From contig NZ_QGTR01000001.1 of assembly GCF_003182275.1 (NCBI RefSeq), positions 1,036,215 to 1,100,214 on the forward strand: a DNA stretch of 64,000 nt, in the 5' to 3' direction. This stretch comes from Hoeflea marina. GTDB lineage: Bacteria > Pseudomonadota > Alphaproteobacteria > Rhizobiales > Rhizobiaceae. Shown here piece by piece: positions 26,113-36,577 of this stretch. Positions within the stretch are counted from its first letter, which is position 1. The number at the start of each line of letters is the position of its first letter. The notes beneath the pieces were generated by a model. The model made no database searches and was not told the DNA's origin. It saw only the letters and a list, made by a program, of their open reading frames with translations. The translations under genes and the position numbers were made by a program.

Positions 26113-26696
26113 GGCCTTGGCTCGCTGCGAGAGATGGACGCCGTCTGGGCGCTGAAGGCGGCATGGCTTTCGGCATGCCGGGCGACGATGTCGGCGAGCT
26201 CTGCGTCCGCCGCGCGCGACGCATCGGTGACGAGCGGCACATCGGCCAGCGACCGCAAGGTTGCCAGATGGCCCGCCAGGACCACAAGTTGCAGCGCCAT
26301 CAGCGGGCCGGCATGGCCGCCGGCCAGGCTGATCGCCATCACCACAAGCGCCGTCAGCGCCGATGCCGCGGCAGCGCCCTCGACCATCGGCCGGGCCTCG
26401 CGCTGCTCCTGTTCCAGTCCCAGAAGCATGAACATCATCGCGAAGATCAGCAATCCGGCCGCAATCACATTGGTCGCGGCGATCAGGGTGTAGACGAAGT
26501 GCGCTCCCCTCGCCGACAGGCCGATGGCGACCAGTGCCGCGTCGAAACTCTCGATCACCGGCGAGCCGGCGAACGCCGAGAGGCCGAACAGGCTCATCCC
26601 GCCCCGCGGCGCCCAGGTGCACATCAGCGCGATCAGCGCCGAGGTGGCGATCCAGAACAGCATCATGGCTGCCGTGAAGAGACGGCTGGAAGTCAT
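26109..26696 (-). CDS. four-helix membrane protein of unknown function
   Basis: 195 residues. Hydrophobic segments near residues 8-25, 60-92, 108-128 and 130-145 suggest four membrane helices, with a soluble C-terminal ~50 residues. I do not recognise the family. Translationally coupled to the DUF6105 gene, so the two products may form a complex. Confidence 0.65.
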   Translation of the reverse strand: MTSSRLFTAAMMLFWIATSALIALMCTWAPRGGMSLFGLSAFAGSPVIESFDAALVAIGLSARGAHFVYTLIAATNVIAAGLLIFAMMFMLLGLEQEQREARPMVEGAAAASALTALVVMAISLAGGHAGPLMALQLVVLAGHLATLRSLADVPLVTDASRAADAELADIVARHAESHAAFSAQTASISRSEPRP

Positions 26697-26769
26697 CTTG
26701 ATCCGGGACTCGCGGTTTTGGTCATTTCCATGTCGGTTAGCATGATCGGGTTAACGCCACTCCGCAATG

Positions 26770-26784
26770 TAAACCATTTGTTAA
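26770..26784. promoter_or_regulatory. CtrA-like site between divergent genes
   Basis: TAAACCATTTGTTAA differs in one base from TTAA-N7-TTAA, and its CCAT matches the common TTAACCAT half-site. It lies 71 bases before the AEC transporter and 74 before the membrane-protein operon. Binding is not shown. Confidence 0.35.
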
Positions 26785-26854
26785 GGTTAACGGCCGGTTG
26801 CCAGTCCGGCCGCCGCGGCCTAAGACACAAGCCGTTCCAACGCGATACCCTTCC

Positions 26855-27790
26855 ATGTTGCCGATCTTTGAAAGCATTCTGCCCATCTTCCTGCTCGTGC
26901 TGCTGGGCGTTGTCCTCAGGCGTTCGCCGCTGCTCGACCCCGGACTGTGGCCCGGCCTGGAAACGCTGGGCTACTACGTGCTGTTTCCGGCGCTGTTGTT
27001 CCTGACGCTCGCCGAGGCTGATTTCGCCGGCCTCGAACTGGGCACCATCGGGCTGGTATCACTGATCGCGATCGGGGTGATGGCGGCCCTGCTGCTTGCC
27101 CTCCATCCTTTGATGCGGGCGCGCGGCGTCAGCGACGCCTCCTACACATCGGTCTTTCAGACCGCCTCGCGCTGGAACGCCTTCATCGCACTCGCCATCG
27201 CCGAGCGCATCGCCGGACCGCAGGGGCTGGCGCTGGTGGCGCTGGTCATGGCCGTGATCATCATCCCGCTCAACCTCACCAATGTCGCCATCATGGTCTG
27301 GTTCGGCAGCGGCACGCGCAGCTTCGGCTCGTTCATCCGCCGGCTGGCGGGAAACCCGCTGATTCTCGGCTGCATGGCCGGCCTGGTGGTCAACGCCCTG
27401 CCCTTCGACCTCTATCCGCCGCTGGAGCAGACGGTCGACCTCATGTCCCGCTCGGCGCTGGGCCTCGGCCTCCTCATGGTGGGCGCGGCGCTCAAGGTCA
27501 GCGACGCCCTGCGTCCCGGACCCGCGGTGCTGCTGGCCACCGGCCTCAAGCTCGTGGTGTTCCCCGTGCTGATGGTGGCAATTGCCCTCTTGGCCGGTCT
27601 CGGCGGCCAGACGCTGATCGTCCTCAGTCTCTGCGCGGCGGTGCCGACGGCGATGAACGGCTACCTGCTGGCCCGGCAGATGGGCGGTGACGCACCGCTC
27701 TATGCCGCGGTTGCCACCCTGCAGACGGCAGCGTCCTTCATCACCATTCCCGCGGTTCTGGCGGTCACCGCTCAGTTGGCCGGTGGATAG
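26855..27790 (+). CDS. AEC (auxin efflux carrier) family transporter
   Basis: 311 residues from the ATG at 26855. About ten membrane helices in two halves, each with the family's broken-helix Pro/Gly/Asn features (LGYYVLFPALLFLTL; LSLCAAVPTAMNGYLLARQMG). Members export or import organic acids or malonate-type anions. Its 3' end overlaps the convergent dehydrogenase by 19 bases. Confidence 0.87.
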   Translation: MLPIFESILPIFLLVLLGVVLRRSPLLDPGLWPGLETLGYYVLFPALLFLTLAEADFAGLELGTIGLVSLIAIGVMAALLLALHPLMRARGVSDASYTSVFQTASRWNAFIALAIAERIAGPQGLALVALVMAVIIIPLNLTNVAIMVWFGSGTRSFGSFIRRLAGNPLILGCMAGLVVNALPFDLYPPLEQTVDLMSRSALGLGLLMVGAALKVSDALRPGPAVLLATGLKLVVFPVLMVAIALLAGLGGQTLIVLSLCAAVPTAMNGYLLARQMGGDAPLYAAVATLQTAASFITIPAVLAVTAQLAGG

Positions 27791-29424
27791 AGCATGTCGA
27801 GGATCTGGCGCGCGTCAAAGCGCGCATCGAGCATGCCGTAGGTCAGCCGCCAGGCGCCGCCCAGGCGGGTCTCGACAAAGGCCTCGGCGATCTGGCCGGC
27901 GCCGAGCCGGGTCAGCTCGGCCGCCGCCGCCGCCAGCGCCAGTTGTTCGGTCAGCAGCCGGCCGGAGCCCTCATCGCGCTCGCACACGGCCATGCAGGCG
28001 CGCAGCACATCCACCGTGCGGGCGCCGCCGGGGCCGAGATCGCCCATGAGTCCCTCCAGCACCACCTCGAACAGGTCGCGGCCCCGCGACAGCACCCTGA
28101 GCACATCGAGCGCCATGACGTTGCCCGAGCCTTCCCAGATGGCGTTGACCGGCGCCTCGCGGTAGTGCCGTGCGATCGCCCGCTCCTCGACATAGCCGTT
28201 GCCGCCCAGGCACTCCATCACCTCGTAGATGACCGCAGGCGCGATCTTGCAGGCCCAGTATTTGACCACCGGCGTCATCAGCCGGGCATAGGCGGCGTCG
28301 GCGGGATTGTCGCGCGCATTGTCGAACGAGCGCGCCAGCCGCATCGACAGCGCCGTGGCCGCCGCCACGTCCAGCGCCAGGTCGGCGAGCACGCGCGTCA
28401 TCAGCGGCTGGTCGATGAGGTACTGGCCGAACACCTTGCGGTGGCGGCAGTGATGCACGGCTTCTGCGAGGCTGGCGCGCATCATGCCGGCGGAGGCCAG
28501 CGCGCAATCAAGCCGGGTCAGCGTCACCATGTCGAGGATGGTGCGGATGCCTTCGCCTTCTCCCCCGAGCAGAAAGCCGAATGTATCGGTGAACTCCACT
28601 TCCGAGGAGGCGTTGGAGCGGTTGCCGAGCTTGTCCTTGAGCCGCTGCAGCCGCAGGCCGTTGAGGCTGCCGTCCTCGAGCATCCGCGGCACCAGGAAGC
28701 AGCTGATCGCCTCGCCGGTCTTGGCCAGCATTACGAAGCCGTCCGACATCGGAGCCGACAGGAACCACTTGTGACCGGTGAGCCGGTAGATGCCCTCCCC
28801 CACCTTCCCGGCCGTGCTCTCGTTGGCGCGCACGTCGGTGCCGCCCTGCTTCTCGGTCATGCCCATGCCGATGGTGATGCCCGATTTCTGCATCGCCGGC
28901 CGGTGACTGGAATCATAACGGCGCTGCACGATCTGCGGCGCCCAGCTCTTCTCCACCCGTGGCGAGGCCATGATCGCCGCCACGGAGGCGTTGGTCATGG
29001 TGATCGGGCACAGATGCCCGCATTCGAGACCGGCCGTCATATAGAAGCGGACCGCGCGCGCCTGGTGCGCGTGACCCTCCTCGTCGGCGAGACCTTCCCA
29101 CACCGAGCCGTGCAGGCCCGTCGAGACCGAGCGGCGCATCAGCGCATGATAGGCGGGGTGAAAATCGATCTGGTCGATGCGCTCGCCTGACGGGCTGTGG
29201 GTGCGCAGCTCCGGCGTCGAGCGATTGGCGATCCTGGCCATGTCCTGCGCTTCGGCGGAGGCGACGAATTTGCCGGTCAGCTCGAATTCCGGCCGCAGGG
29301 CCCTCGGCAGTTGCGCCGCGATGTCTTTCAGCAGCGGATCGGAGCTGAAGGCATTGTGGCCGGCAAATGGCGGGCTTTGATTCGGGACGGACGAAGCGCC
29401 GTTATTCCTGTGTGTTGAGCTCAT
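27772..29424 (-). CDS. AidB-like acyl-CoA dehydrogenase
   Basis: About 550 residues from the ATG at 29424. Acyl-CoA dehydrogenase fold with the flavin region MTEKQGGTDVRANES, VHHCRHRKVFGQYLIDQPLMTRVLADL and the C-terminal ECLGGNGYVEERAIARHYREAPVNAIWEGSGNVMALD, all close to AidB. E. coli AidB is an alkylation-response flavoprotein that binds DNA; homologues also act on branched acyl-CoA. No Ada gene is adjacent, so function is uncertain. Cofactor FAD is expected. Confidence 0.9.
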   Translation of the reverse strand: MSSTHRNNGASSVPNQSPPFAGHNAFSSDPLLKDIAAQLPRALRPEFELTGKFVASAEAQDMARIANRSTPELRTHSPSGERIDQIDFHPAYHALMRRSVSTGLHGSVWEGLADEEGHAHQARAVRFYMTAGLECGHLCPITMTNASVAAIMASPRVEKSWAPQIVQRRYDSSHRPAMQKSGITIGMGMTEKQGGTDVRANESTAGKVGEGIYRLTGHKWFLSAPMSDGFVMLAKTGEAISCFLVPRMLEDGSLNGLRLQRLKDKLGNRSNASSEVEFTDTFGFLLGGEGEGIRTILDMVTLTRLDCALASAGMMRASLAEAVHHCRHRKVFGQYLIDQPLMTRVLADLALDVAAATALSMRLARSFDNARDNPADAAYARLMTPVVKYWACKIAPAVIYEVMECLGGNGYVEERAIARHYREAPVNAIWEGSGNVMALDVLRVLSRGRDLFEVVLEGLMGDLGPGGARTVDVLRACMAVCERDEGSGRLLTEQLALAAAAAELTRLGAGQIAEAFVETRLGGAWRLTYGMLDARFDARQILDMLYPPAN

Positions 29425-29553
29425 CTGACCTCGCTTAAACGGATTCGCGGCATATTGCATGGGGACAGCTGCAATTTCGGCACCGGCCGTCCTTGCCGCC
29501 GGGCCAGAACCTTTCTATAGACCCGGCCAACAGGGAGTCCCGCGAACCATTCC

Positions 29554-30486
29554 ATGTCCTTTCCGCACCGCCATCTACTGGGCATCAAGGGGCTTTCGGA
29601 GCCGGACATCCACTATCTCCTCGACCGTGCCGACGAGGCCGTTAAGATATCGCGCCAGCGCGAGAAGAAGACCTCGACGCTGCGCGGCCTGACCCAGATC
29701 AACCTGTTCTTCGAATCCTCCACCCGCACCCAGGCCTCCTTCGAGCTGGCCGGCAAGCGGCTGGGCGCTGACGTGATGAACATGGCGGTGGCCAATTCGT
29801 CGGTGAAGAAGGGCGAAACCCTCATCGACACGGCCATGACGCTAAACGCCATGCGCCCGGACATTCTCATTGTCCGCCATTCCTCGGCCGGCGCGGTGGC
29901 GCTGCTGGCGCAGAAGGTCGGCTGCCCCGTGGTCAATGCCGGCGACGGCGCCCACGAGCACCCGACCCAGGCCCTCCTGGACGCCCTCACCATCCGCCGC
30001 GCCAAGGGCAAGGTCGGCCGCCTCATCGTCACCATCTGCGGCGACATCCTGCATTCGCGCGTGGCCCGCTCCAACATCCTGCTGCTCAACGCGCTGGGCG
30101 CGCGCGTCCGCGTCGTCGCACCCTCGACGCTGCTGCCGTCCGGCATGGCCGACATGGGCGTCGAGATCTTCCGCACCATGGAGGAAGGTCTCCGCGATGC
30201 CGACGTGGTGATGATGCTCAGACTGCAGCGGGAGCGCATGTCGGGCGCCTTTGTTCCTTCTGTGCGCGAATACTACCGCTATTTCGGCCTCGATGCGGAA
30301 AAATTGCGCGCCGCCAAGCCCGACGCTCTGGTCATGCATCCGGGCCCGATGAATCGCGGAGTCGAGATCGCCTCGGAAATCGCTGACGGCCCGCAGAGCG
30401 TCATCGAGGCGCAGGTCGAGATGGGTGTCGCCGTGCGCATGGCTGTGATGGAAACCCTGATGCTGAGCGGGGAGCTGAAACGATGA
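29554..30486 (+). CDS. pyrB: aspartate carbamoyltransferase catalytic subunit
   Basis: 310 residues. Joins carbamoyl phosphate and aspartate, the committed step of pyrimidine synthesis. Carbamoyl-phosphate loop [14 protein letters not shown] signature EHPTQALLD, and the aspartate loop MLRLQRERM are present. The stop overlaps the start of pyrC (ATGA). No pyrI is nearby; in this arrangement PyrB usually assembles with the PyrC-like protein. Confidence 0.96.
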   Translation: MSFPHRHLLGIKGLSEPDIHYLLDRADEAVKISRQREKKTSTLRGLTQINLFFESSTRTQASFELAGKRLGADVMNMAVANSSVKKGETLIDTAMTLNAMRPDILIVRHSSAGAVALLAQKVGCPVVNAGDGAHEHPTQALLDALTIRRAKGKVGRLIVTICGDILHSRVARSNILLLNALGARVRVVAPSTLLPSGMADMGVEIFRTMEEGLRDADVVMMLRLQRERMSGAFVPSVREYYRYFGLDAEKLRAAKPDALVMHPGPMNRGVEIASEIADGPQSVIEAQVEMGVAVRMAVMETLMLSGELKR

Positions 30487-31769
30487 GCACCCGCCTTCTC
30501 ACCAACGCCCGCATCATCGACCCTTCGCAGGGAATGGACGAAACCGGCTCGGTGCTCATCATCGATGGGCGCATCTCGGCGGTCGGCGCCGCAGCCGCCA
30601 GGGCCGATATTCCGGTAGATGCCGAGATAGAGGATTGTTCCGGCCTGGTAATCATCCCCGGCCTCGTCGATGCCTGTGTCCACATCGGCGAACCAGGCGG
30701 CGAGCACCGCGAGACCATCGCCTCGGCCAGCCGCGCCGCCGCCAAGGGCGGCGTCACCTCCATCATCATGATGCCCGACACCGACCCGGTGATCGACGAC
30801 GTGGCGCTGGTGGATTTCGTCCAGCGCGCCGCCCGCGACGAGGCCATCGTCAACATCCATCCCGCCGCAGCCCTGACCAAGGGCCTCCTTGGCGAGCAGA
30901 TGACCGAATTCGGACTGCTGCTCGAGGCCGGCGCCGTGATGCTGTGCAATGGCCGCCGCACGGTTGCCGACAGCCAGGTGCTGCGTCGTGCCATGACCTA
31001 TGCCCGCGATTTTGGCGCCGTCGTCGCCTGCGAAACCCGCGACCGCTATCTGGCCGCCGGCGGCGTCATGAACGAAGGGCTGTTCGCCTCCTGGCTCGGC
31101 CTGCCCGGCATTCCCCGCGAGGCCGAGATCATCCCGCTCGAGCGCGACCTGCGGCTGGCTGCCCTCACCGGCGCGCGCTACCACGCCATGAAGCTGTCGG
31201 TGCCGCAATCGGCCGACGCGATCCGCGCCGCCAAGGCAAAGGGACTGCAGGTCACGGCCGGCATCTCGATCAACCATCTCACGCTCAACGAGACCGATAT
31301 CGGCGAGTACCGCACCTTCTTCCGGCTGTCGCCGCCGCTTCGCACCGAGGACGACCGCCGCGCCATGGTGGCGGCCCTTGCCGACGGCGCCATCGACATC
31401 ATCGTCTCCTCGCACGATCCGCAGGACGTCGACACCAAGCGCCTCCCCTTTGCCGACGCCGAGAACGGCGCCATCGGGCTTGAGACCATGCTGGCCGCAG
31501 CGCTCAGGCTGCACCACTCCGGCGACGTGCCGCTCGGCCGGCTGGTCGACGCCATGTCGAGCCGCCCGGCCGCGATCTTTGGCCTCGACGCCGGCACGCT
31601 GAAACCCGGCGCCAAGGCCGACATCGCCATTGTCGATCTCGACCATCCATGGGTGCTGTCGAAGGACGACATCGTGTCGAAATCAAAGAACACGCCGTTC
31701 GAGGATGCGCGGTTCAGCGGCAAGGTCTTGCAAACACTGGTTGCGGGTGTCACAGTTTACCGCGCCTGA
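30483..31769 (+). CDS. pyrC: dihydroorotase-like protein, probably catalytically inactive PyrC'
   Basis: 428 residues, amidohydrolase fold, coupled to pyrB. The metal-binding D-x-H-x-H is DACVH here (C65 in place of the first His). The position expected to read V-H-x-E near residue 180 is VACETRD, and the usual DHAPH near 310 is SHDPQD. Several zinc ligands are therefore missing. In Pseudomonas a similar inactive PyrC' is a structural partner of PyrB; I infer the same here and expect an active dihydroorotase elsewhere in the genome. Confidence 0.85.
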   Translation: MSTRLLTNARIIDPSQGMDETGSVLIIDGRISAVGAAAARADIPVDAEIEDCSGLVIIPGLVDACVHIGEPGGEHRETIASASRAAAKGGVTSIIMMPDTDPVIDDVALVDFVQRAARDEAIVNIHPAAALTKGLLGEQMTEFGLLLEAGAVMLCNGRRTVADSQVLRRAMTYARDFGAVVACETRDRYLAAGGVMNEGLFASWLGLPGIPREAEIIPLERDLRLAALTGARYHAMKLSVPQSADAIRAAKAKGLQVTAGISINHLTLNETDIGEYRTFFRLSPPLRTEDDRRAMVAALADGAIDIIVSSHDPQDVDTKRLPFADAENGAIGLETMLAAALRLHHSGDVPLGRLVDAMSSRPAAIFGLDAGTLKPGAKADIAIVDLDHPWVLSKDDIVSKSKNTPFEDARFSGKVLQTLVAGVTVYRA

Positions 31770-31819
31770 CAGGTCTGCCCACGCAACCCTGGAAGCCCCC
31801 CAACAAAGGACTTTTTGCC

Positions 31820-32434
31820 GTGCCTGATCCGATCAACTGGTCGCTTGCCATGCCCTACATGATCGCCGCACTGGGGTTCGGCTATCTGTTGGGATCGATT
31901 CCCTTCGGCTACCTGCTCACCCGCTGGGCGGGGCTTGGCGACGTGCGGTCGATCGGCTCCGGCAATATCGGCGCCACCAATGTGCTGAGGACGGGCAACA
32001 AGAAGCTGGCCGCCGCCACGCTGATTGCCGATGCGCTCAAGGGCACGATCGCAGTGCTGGTCGCCGCCCGCTTCGGCCCCGACACGGCCATCCTGGCCGG
32101 CTTCGGCGCCTTCATCGGGCACCTGTTTCCCGTCTGGCTCAAGTTCAAGGGCGGCAAGGGCGTGGCCACCTATCTCGGCGTGCTCATCGGTCTTGCCCCC
32201 TGGGTGGCGCTGGCCTTCGTCGCCGTCTGGATCGTCACCGCGCTTGTCTTCCGTTTCTCCTCGCTGGCCGCGCTGGTGGCCGCCGTGGTGGTGCCCGCGT
32301 TGCTGTGGTATCTGGGCTGGTCGCAGATCTCCCAGCTTTTCGCTGTGATGTCGCTGATCACCATCCTCAAGCATCACCACAACATCAGCCGGCTGCTGGC
32401 AGGAACAGAGAGCCGCATCGGAGCCAAGGGCTGA
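31820..32434 (+). CDS. plsY: acyl-phosphate glycerol-3-phosphate acyltransferase
   Basis: 204 residues from the GTG at 31820 (AAAGGA upstream). Inner-membrane enzyme that starts phospholipid synthesis by acylating glycerol-3-phosphate from acyl phosphate. Three conserved loops are visible: [23 protein letters not shown] and [14 protein letters not shown]. Its stop overlaps the dprA start (TGATG). Confidence 0.94.
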   Translation: MPDPINWSLAMPYMIAALGFGYLLGSIPFGYLLTRWAGLGDVRSIGSGNIGATNVLRTGNKKLAAATLIADALKGTIAVLVAARFGPDTAILAGFGAFIGHLFPVWLKFKGGKGVATYLGVLIGLAPWVALAFVAVWIVTALVFRFSSLAALVAAVVVPALLWYLGWSQISQLFAVMSLITILKHHHNISRLLAGTESRIGAKG

Positions 32435-33582
32435 TGTCCGGCGCCGACGAGACGAGGCGGGGCGTTCCCCTCTCTGATCGTCAGCGCCTCTCCTGGCTCA
32501 GGCTGATCCGCAGCGACAATGTCGGACCCGCCACCTTTCGCGAGCTGATCAACCACTTCGGTTCCGCCGAAGCCGCCATCGAACATCTGCCCGAGCTGTC
32601 GCGGCGCGGCGGCGGGCGCGGCATAAGGGTGACGAGCCAGGCCGATGCGGAAGCCGAATTGGCGGCCGCCGAAAGCTTAGGCGCCGTCTTCATCGGGATA
32701 GGCGAGCCCGATTATCCGCCGGCGCTGCGCCGCATCGACGGAGCCCCGCCGCTGATTGCCGCCCGCGGCGACCTGGCGCTTGCCACCCTGCCCGCCGTCG
32801 GCATCGTCGGCTCGCGCAACGCCTCGATTTCGGGTGCCAAGATGGCCGCGCGGCTGGCCCGCGACATCGGCAGCTCGGGCTATGTGATCGTTTCGGGCCT
32901 TGCCCGCGGCATCGACGCAGCTGCCCACCGGGCGAGCCTCGAGACCGGAACCCTGGCGGCGCTGGCAGGCGGGCTGGACCAGCCCTACCCGCCTGAAAAC
33001 CTTCCACTCTATAATGAGATCTGTTCGGGCATGGGGCTGGCCATCTCGGAAATGCCGATGGGCTGGGAGCCGCGCGCGCGGGATTTTCCGCGCCGCAATC
33101 GGCTGATCGCCGGCATCGGTCTCGGCCTGGTGGTGATCGAGGCGGCGGAACGTTCCGGATCGCTGATCACCGCGCGCCGCGCTGCAGATTTCGGCCGACT
33201 TGTCTTCGCCGTGCCCGGTTCGCCGCTCGATCCGCGCGCCGCCGGCGCCAACAGCCTGCTCAAGCAGGGCGCCATCATCACCACGGACAGCCGCGATGTG
33301 CTCGAAGCGCTGGAGCCGCTGTCGCGCATCGGCGCGGCAGCGCATCCGGTGTTCGACGAACCCGGCGGCGACGCGCCTCTGCCCCCTGCTCCGCCGCACG
33401 ACAACGACCGCGCTTCCATCATCGAGGCGCTCGGGCCGTCGCCGGTCGACATCGACGACATCATCCGCCACACCGGGCAGGCGGCGTCGACGGTCTATGT
33501 CGTGCTGCTGGAGCTGGATCTGGCCGGTCGTCTGCATCGCCATCCCGGCGGCATGGTGTCGCTGGCGTTTCCCGGTCCGTGA
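32434..33582 (+). CDS. dprA: DNA-processing protein DprA
   Basis: 382 residues. An N-terminal helix-hairpin-helix/SAM-like part (LIRSDNVGPATFRELINHF), the Rossmann-like DprA core (VGIVGSRNASISGAKMAARL, VSGLARGIDAAAHRASL, FPRRNRLIAGIG) and a C-terminal winged helix (IIEALGPSPVDIDDIIRHTGQ). Binds single-stranded DNA and loads RecA in transformation. No other competence genes are adjacent. Confidence 0.94.
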   Translation: MSGADETRRGVPLSDRQRLSWLRLIRSDNVGPATFRELINHFGSAEAAIEHLPELSRRGGGRGIRVTSQADAEAELAAAESLGAVFIGIGEPDYPPALRRIDGAPPLIAARGDLALATLPAVGIVGSRNASISGAKMAARLARDIGSSGYVIVSGLARGIDAAAHRASLETGTLAALAGGLDQPYPPENLPLYNEICSGMGLAISEMPMGWEPRARDFPRRNRLIAGIGLGLVVIEAAERSGSLITARRAADFGRLVFAVPGSPLDPRAAGANSLLKQGAIITTDSRDVLEALEPLSRIGAAAHPVFDEPGGDAPLPPAPPHDNDRASIIEALGPSPVDIDDIIRHTGQAASTVYVVLLELDLAGRLHRHPGGMVSLAFPGP

Positions 33583-33718
33583 ACTCTGTCGCTTCCCAGG
33601 CTGCTCAGGGATGGACGGGCCGGCGGCGCCCCCGAGACGGTCCCGCATCCGCAGGGCGGGGGCATCCCCGGGCACGCGCCGGTCATGAACCGAATACTTA
33701 TAATTGCATCAAATATTG

Positions 33719-33733
33719 AATCAATCATTGATT
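33719..33733. promoter_or_regulatory. AT-rich palindrome upstream of topA
   Basis: AATCAAT-C-ATTGATT is a perfect 7-bp inverted repeat in an AT-rich patch (33692-33740) otherwise unusual here. It lies 136 bases before topA and may be an operator or part of its promoter. Confidence 0.4.
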
Positions 33734-33868
33734 GCATTCGGGCATGAAATGGCCCGTTTTGGCCTCTGGCACTTGACCAACCGGTTTTCGCCATCCATTT
33801 CGTGGAGCCAAGTGCACGCGCCCTTCCCGGGTCAAACCGCGGCAAATACCCCGATCGCGAGTAAAATA

Positions 33869-36574
33869 ATGAATGTAGTCGTCGTCGAATCCCCCGCAAA
33901 AGCAAAGACCATCAACAAGTATCTGGGGTCCGGCTATACGGTTCTTGCCTCATTCGGCCATGTGCGCGACCTTCCGGCGAAGGACGGCTCGGTGCTTCCC
34001 GACGAGGACTTTGCCATGCTCTGGGAAGTCGACGCCGCCTCCAACAAGCGGCTCAAGGACATCTCCGACGCGCTCAAGGGCGCCAAGTCGCTGATCCTGG
34101 CAACCGACCCGGATCGCGAGGGAGAAGCCATTTCGTGGCACGTGCTCGAAGTGCTGCGCAAGAAGAAGAACCTGCTGGGCGACATGCCGGTTAAGCGCGT
34201 CGTCTTCAACGCCATTACCAAGAAGTCGGTGCTCGATGCGATGGACAATCCGCGCGAGATCGACATGCCGCTGGTCGACGCCTACCTGGCGCGCCGCGCC
34301 CTCGACTATCTGGTCGGCTTCAATCTCTCGCCGGTGCTGTGGCGCAAGCTGCCCGGCGCCCGCTCGGCCGGCCGCGTCCAGTCGGTGGCGCTCAGGCTCG
34401 TCTGCGATCGCGAAAGCGAGATCGAGCGCTTCCTCAAGGAAGAGTACTGGAACATCTCGGCTGACCTGAAGACCCCGCGCGGCGACGTCTTCACCGCCCG
34501 CCTTTCCGGCCACGACGGCAAGAAGCTGACCAAGATGTCGGTCACCGACGGCGACACCGCCGCCGGCCTGCGCGCCATGCTCGAAGGCGCCAGCTTCGCC
34601 GCCGACAGCGTCGAGGCCAAGCCGATGCGGCGCAATCCGTCGCCGCCGTTCACGACCTCGACCCTGCAGCAGGCGGCCTCCTCCAAGCTCGGCTTCAATG
34701 CCTCGCGCACCATGCAGGTGGCGCAGAAGCTTTACGAAGGCATCGACATCGGCGGCGAGACCGTCGGTCTCATCACCTATATGCGAACCGACGGCGTGCA
34801 GATGGCCCCCGAGGCGATCGACGCGGCCCGTGCCGCCATTGCCGACCGCTTCGGCGCCCGCTACGTGCCGGAGAAGCCGCGCATCTATGTCACCAAGGCC
34901 AAGAACGCCCAGGAGGCGCACGAGGCCATCCGCCCCACAGGCTTCGACCGGGTGCCGGAAGATATTCGCCGCTATCTCGATGCCGACCAGCTCAAGCTCT
35001 ATGACCTGATCTGGAAACGGGCCACCGCAAGCCAGATGGCCTCGGCCGAGATCGAGCGCACCACCGCCGAGATCACCGCCCGCAACGGCGACAAGACCGC
35101 CAGCCTGCGCGCCACCGGCTCGGTGATCCGCTTCGACGGCTTCATCGCGGCCTACACCGACGCCAAGGAAGACGGCGAGCAGCCCGACGGCGACGACGAC
35201 GAGGATGGCCGCCTGCCCGAGATCATCGCCCGCGAGGCCCTGGCCCGCGAGAAGATCAACGCCACGCAGCACTTCACCGAGCCGCCGCCGCGCTTCTCGG
35301 AAGCAACGCTGATCAAGAAGATGGAAGAGCTCGGCATCGGCCGGCCCTCGACCTATGCCTCGACGCTGGCGACGCTGCGCGACCGTGAATACATCATCAT
35401 CGACAAGCGCAAGCTGATCCCGGAGGCCAAGGGTCGGCTCGTCACTGCGTTTCTCGAGAACTTCTTCGAACGCTATGTCGAGTTCGATTTCACCGCCGAT
35501 CTCGAGGAGAAGCTGGACAAGATTTCGGCCGGCGAACTGGCATGGAAGGATGTGTTGCGCGAATTCTGGACCCAGTTCCATGCCCACATCGACGACACCA
35601 AGGAACTGCGCGTCACCGCGGTGCTCGATGCGCTCAACGAGCAGCTGGCGCCGCTGGTCTTCCCGACCCGCGAGGATGGCTCCAATCCGCGCATCTGCCC
35701 GACCTGCGGCACCGGCAACCTGTCGCTGAAGCTCGGCAAGTACGGCGCCTTCGTCGGCTGTTCCAACTATCCCGACTGCAGCTTCACCCGGCAATTGTCC
35801 TCCGACGGCGCCGAGGGTGACGCCGCCCTTTCCAACGAACCGCAGGAACTGGGCATGGACCCGGTCAGCGGCGAACCCGTCACGCTGCGCAGCGGCCGCT
35901 TCGGACCCTATGTCCAGCGCGGCGAGGGCAAGGAAGCCAAGCGTGCGAGCCTGCCCAAGGGGTGGGAAGTGGCCTCCATCGATTTCGAAAAGGCGCTCTC
36001 GCTGCTGGCGCTGCCGCGCGAAGTGGGGACGCACCCCGAATCCGGCAAGATGATTTCCGCGGGGATCGGGCGCTACGGTCCGTTCCTGCTGCATGACGGC
36101 GGCTACGCCAACCTGGAAAGCGTCGATGAAGTCTTCACTGTCGGCCTCAACCGCGCCGTGACCGTGATTGCCGAGAAGGTGGCCAAGGGCCCGGGCCGCG
36201 GCAGGGGCACGCCGGCCGCGCTCAAGGATCTTGGCGAGCATCCCGATGGCGGCCCGATCACCGTGCGCGACGGCAAATACGGCCCCTATGTCAACTGGGG
36301 CAAGGTCAACGCCACGCTGCCCAAGGATCTCGATCCCACCAGCGTCACAGTCGAAAAGGCCATGGAGCTGATCATCGCCAAGGGTGGCGCGGCCAAGAAG
36401 GGCAAGCCTGCCAAGGCCAAGACGGCAGCCAGGAAACCGGCGGCCAAGCCCAAGGCTTCCGCCAAGCCGAAGACTGCATCCGCGTCCGCCAAGCCGAAGG
36501 CCGCGGCGAAGACCGCCAAGCCCAAGACCGCGGCCAGGAAGCCCGCCAAGGCGGCCTCCGCCGGAAAGGACTAG
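33869..36574 (+). CDS. topA: DNA topoisomerase I
   Basis: 901 residues from the ATG at 33869 (NVVVVESPAKAKTINKYLG). Type IA enzyme that relaxes negative supercoils. The Toprim motif DPDREGEAISWH and the catalytic Tyr in LITYMRTDGVQM are intact. One four-Cys zinc module (CPTCGTG, CSNYPDC) is followed by three cysteine-free repeats (GRFGPYVQRG, GRYGPFLLHD, GKYGPYVNWG). The last ~65 residues are a Lys/Ala/Pro histone H1-like tail, which probably aids DNA binding. Confidence 0.96.
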   Translation: MNVVVVESPAKAKTINKYLGSGYTVLASFGHVRDLPAKDGSVLPDEDFAMLWEVDAASNKRLKDISDALKGAKSLILATDPDREGEAISWHVLEVLRKKKNLLGDMPVKRVVFNAITKKSVLDAMDNPREIDMPLVDAYLARRALDYLVGFNLSPVLWRKLPGARSAGRVQSVALRLVCDRESEIERFLKEEYWNISADLKTPRGDVFTARLSGHDGKKLTKMSVTDGDTAAGLRAMLEGASFAADSVEAKPMRRNPSPPFTTSTLQQAASSKLGFNASRTMQVAQKLYEGIDIGGETVGLITYMRTDGVQMAPEAIDAARAAIADRFGARYVPEKPRIYVTKAKNAQEAHEAIRPTGFDRVPEDIRRYLDADQLKLYDLIWKRATASQMASAEIERTTAEITARNGDKTASLRATGSVIRFDGFIAAYTDAKEDGEQPDGDDDEDGRLPEIIAREALAREKINATQHFTEPPPRFSEATLIKKMEELGIGRPSTYASTLATLRDREYIIIDKRKLIPEAKGRLVTAFLENFFERYVEFDFTADLEEKLDKISAGELAWKDVLREFWTQFHAHIDDTKELRVTAVLDALNEQLAPLVFPTREDGSNPRICPTCGTGNLSLKLGKYGAFVGCSNYPDCSFTRQLSSDGAEGDAALSNEPQELGMDPVSGEPVTLRSGRFGPYVQRGEGKEAKRASLPKGWEVASIDFEKALSLLALPREVGTHPESGKMISAGIGRYGPFLLHDGGYANLESVDEVFTVGLNRAVTVIAEKVAKGPGRGRGTPAALKDLGEHPDGGPITVRDGKYGPYVNWGKVNATLPKDLDPTSVTVEKAMELIIAKGGAAKKGKPAKAKTAARKPAAKPKASAKPKTASASAKPKAAAKTAKPKTAARKPAKAASAGKD

Positions 36575-36577
36575 CCA

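Noticed and set aside
25762-26622. 286-residue minus-strand frame
   Set aside because: Only its last 116 residues are a real protein (DUF6105); the upstream part is out of frame with the coupled membrane-protein gene that occupies it.
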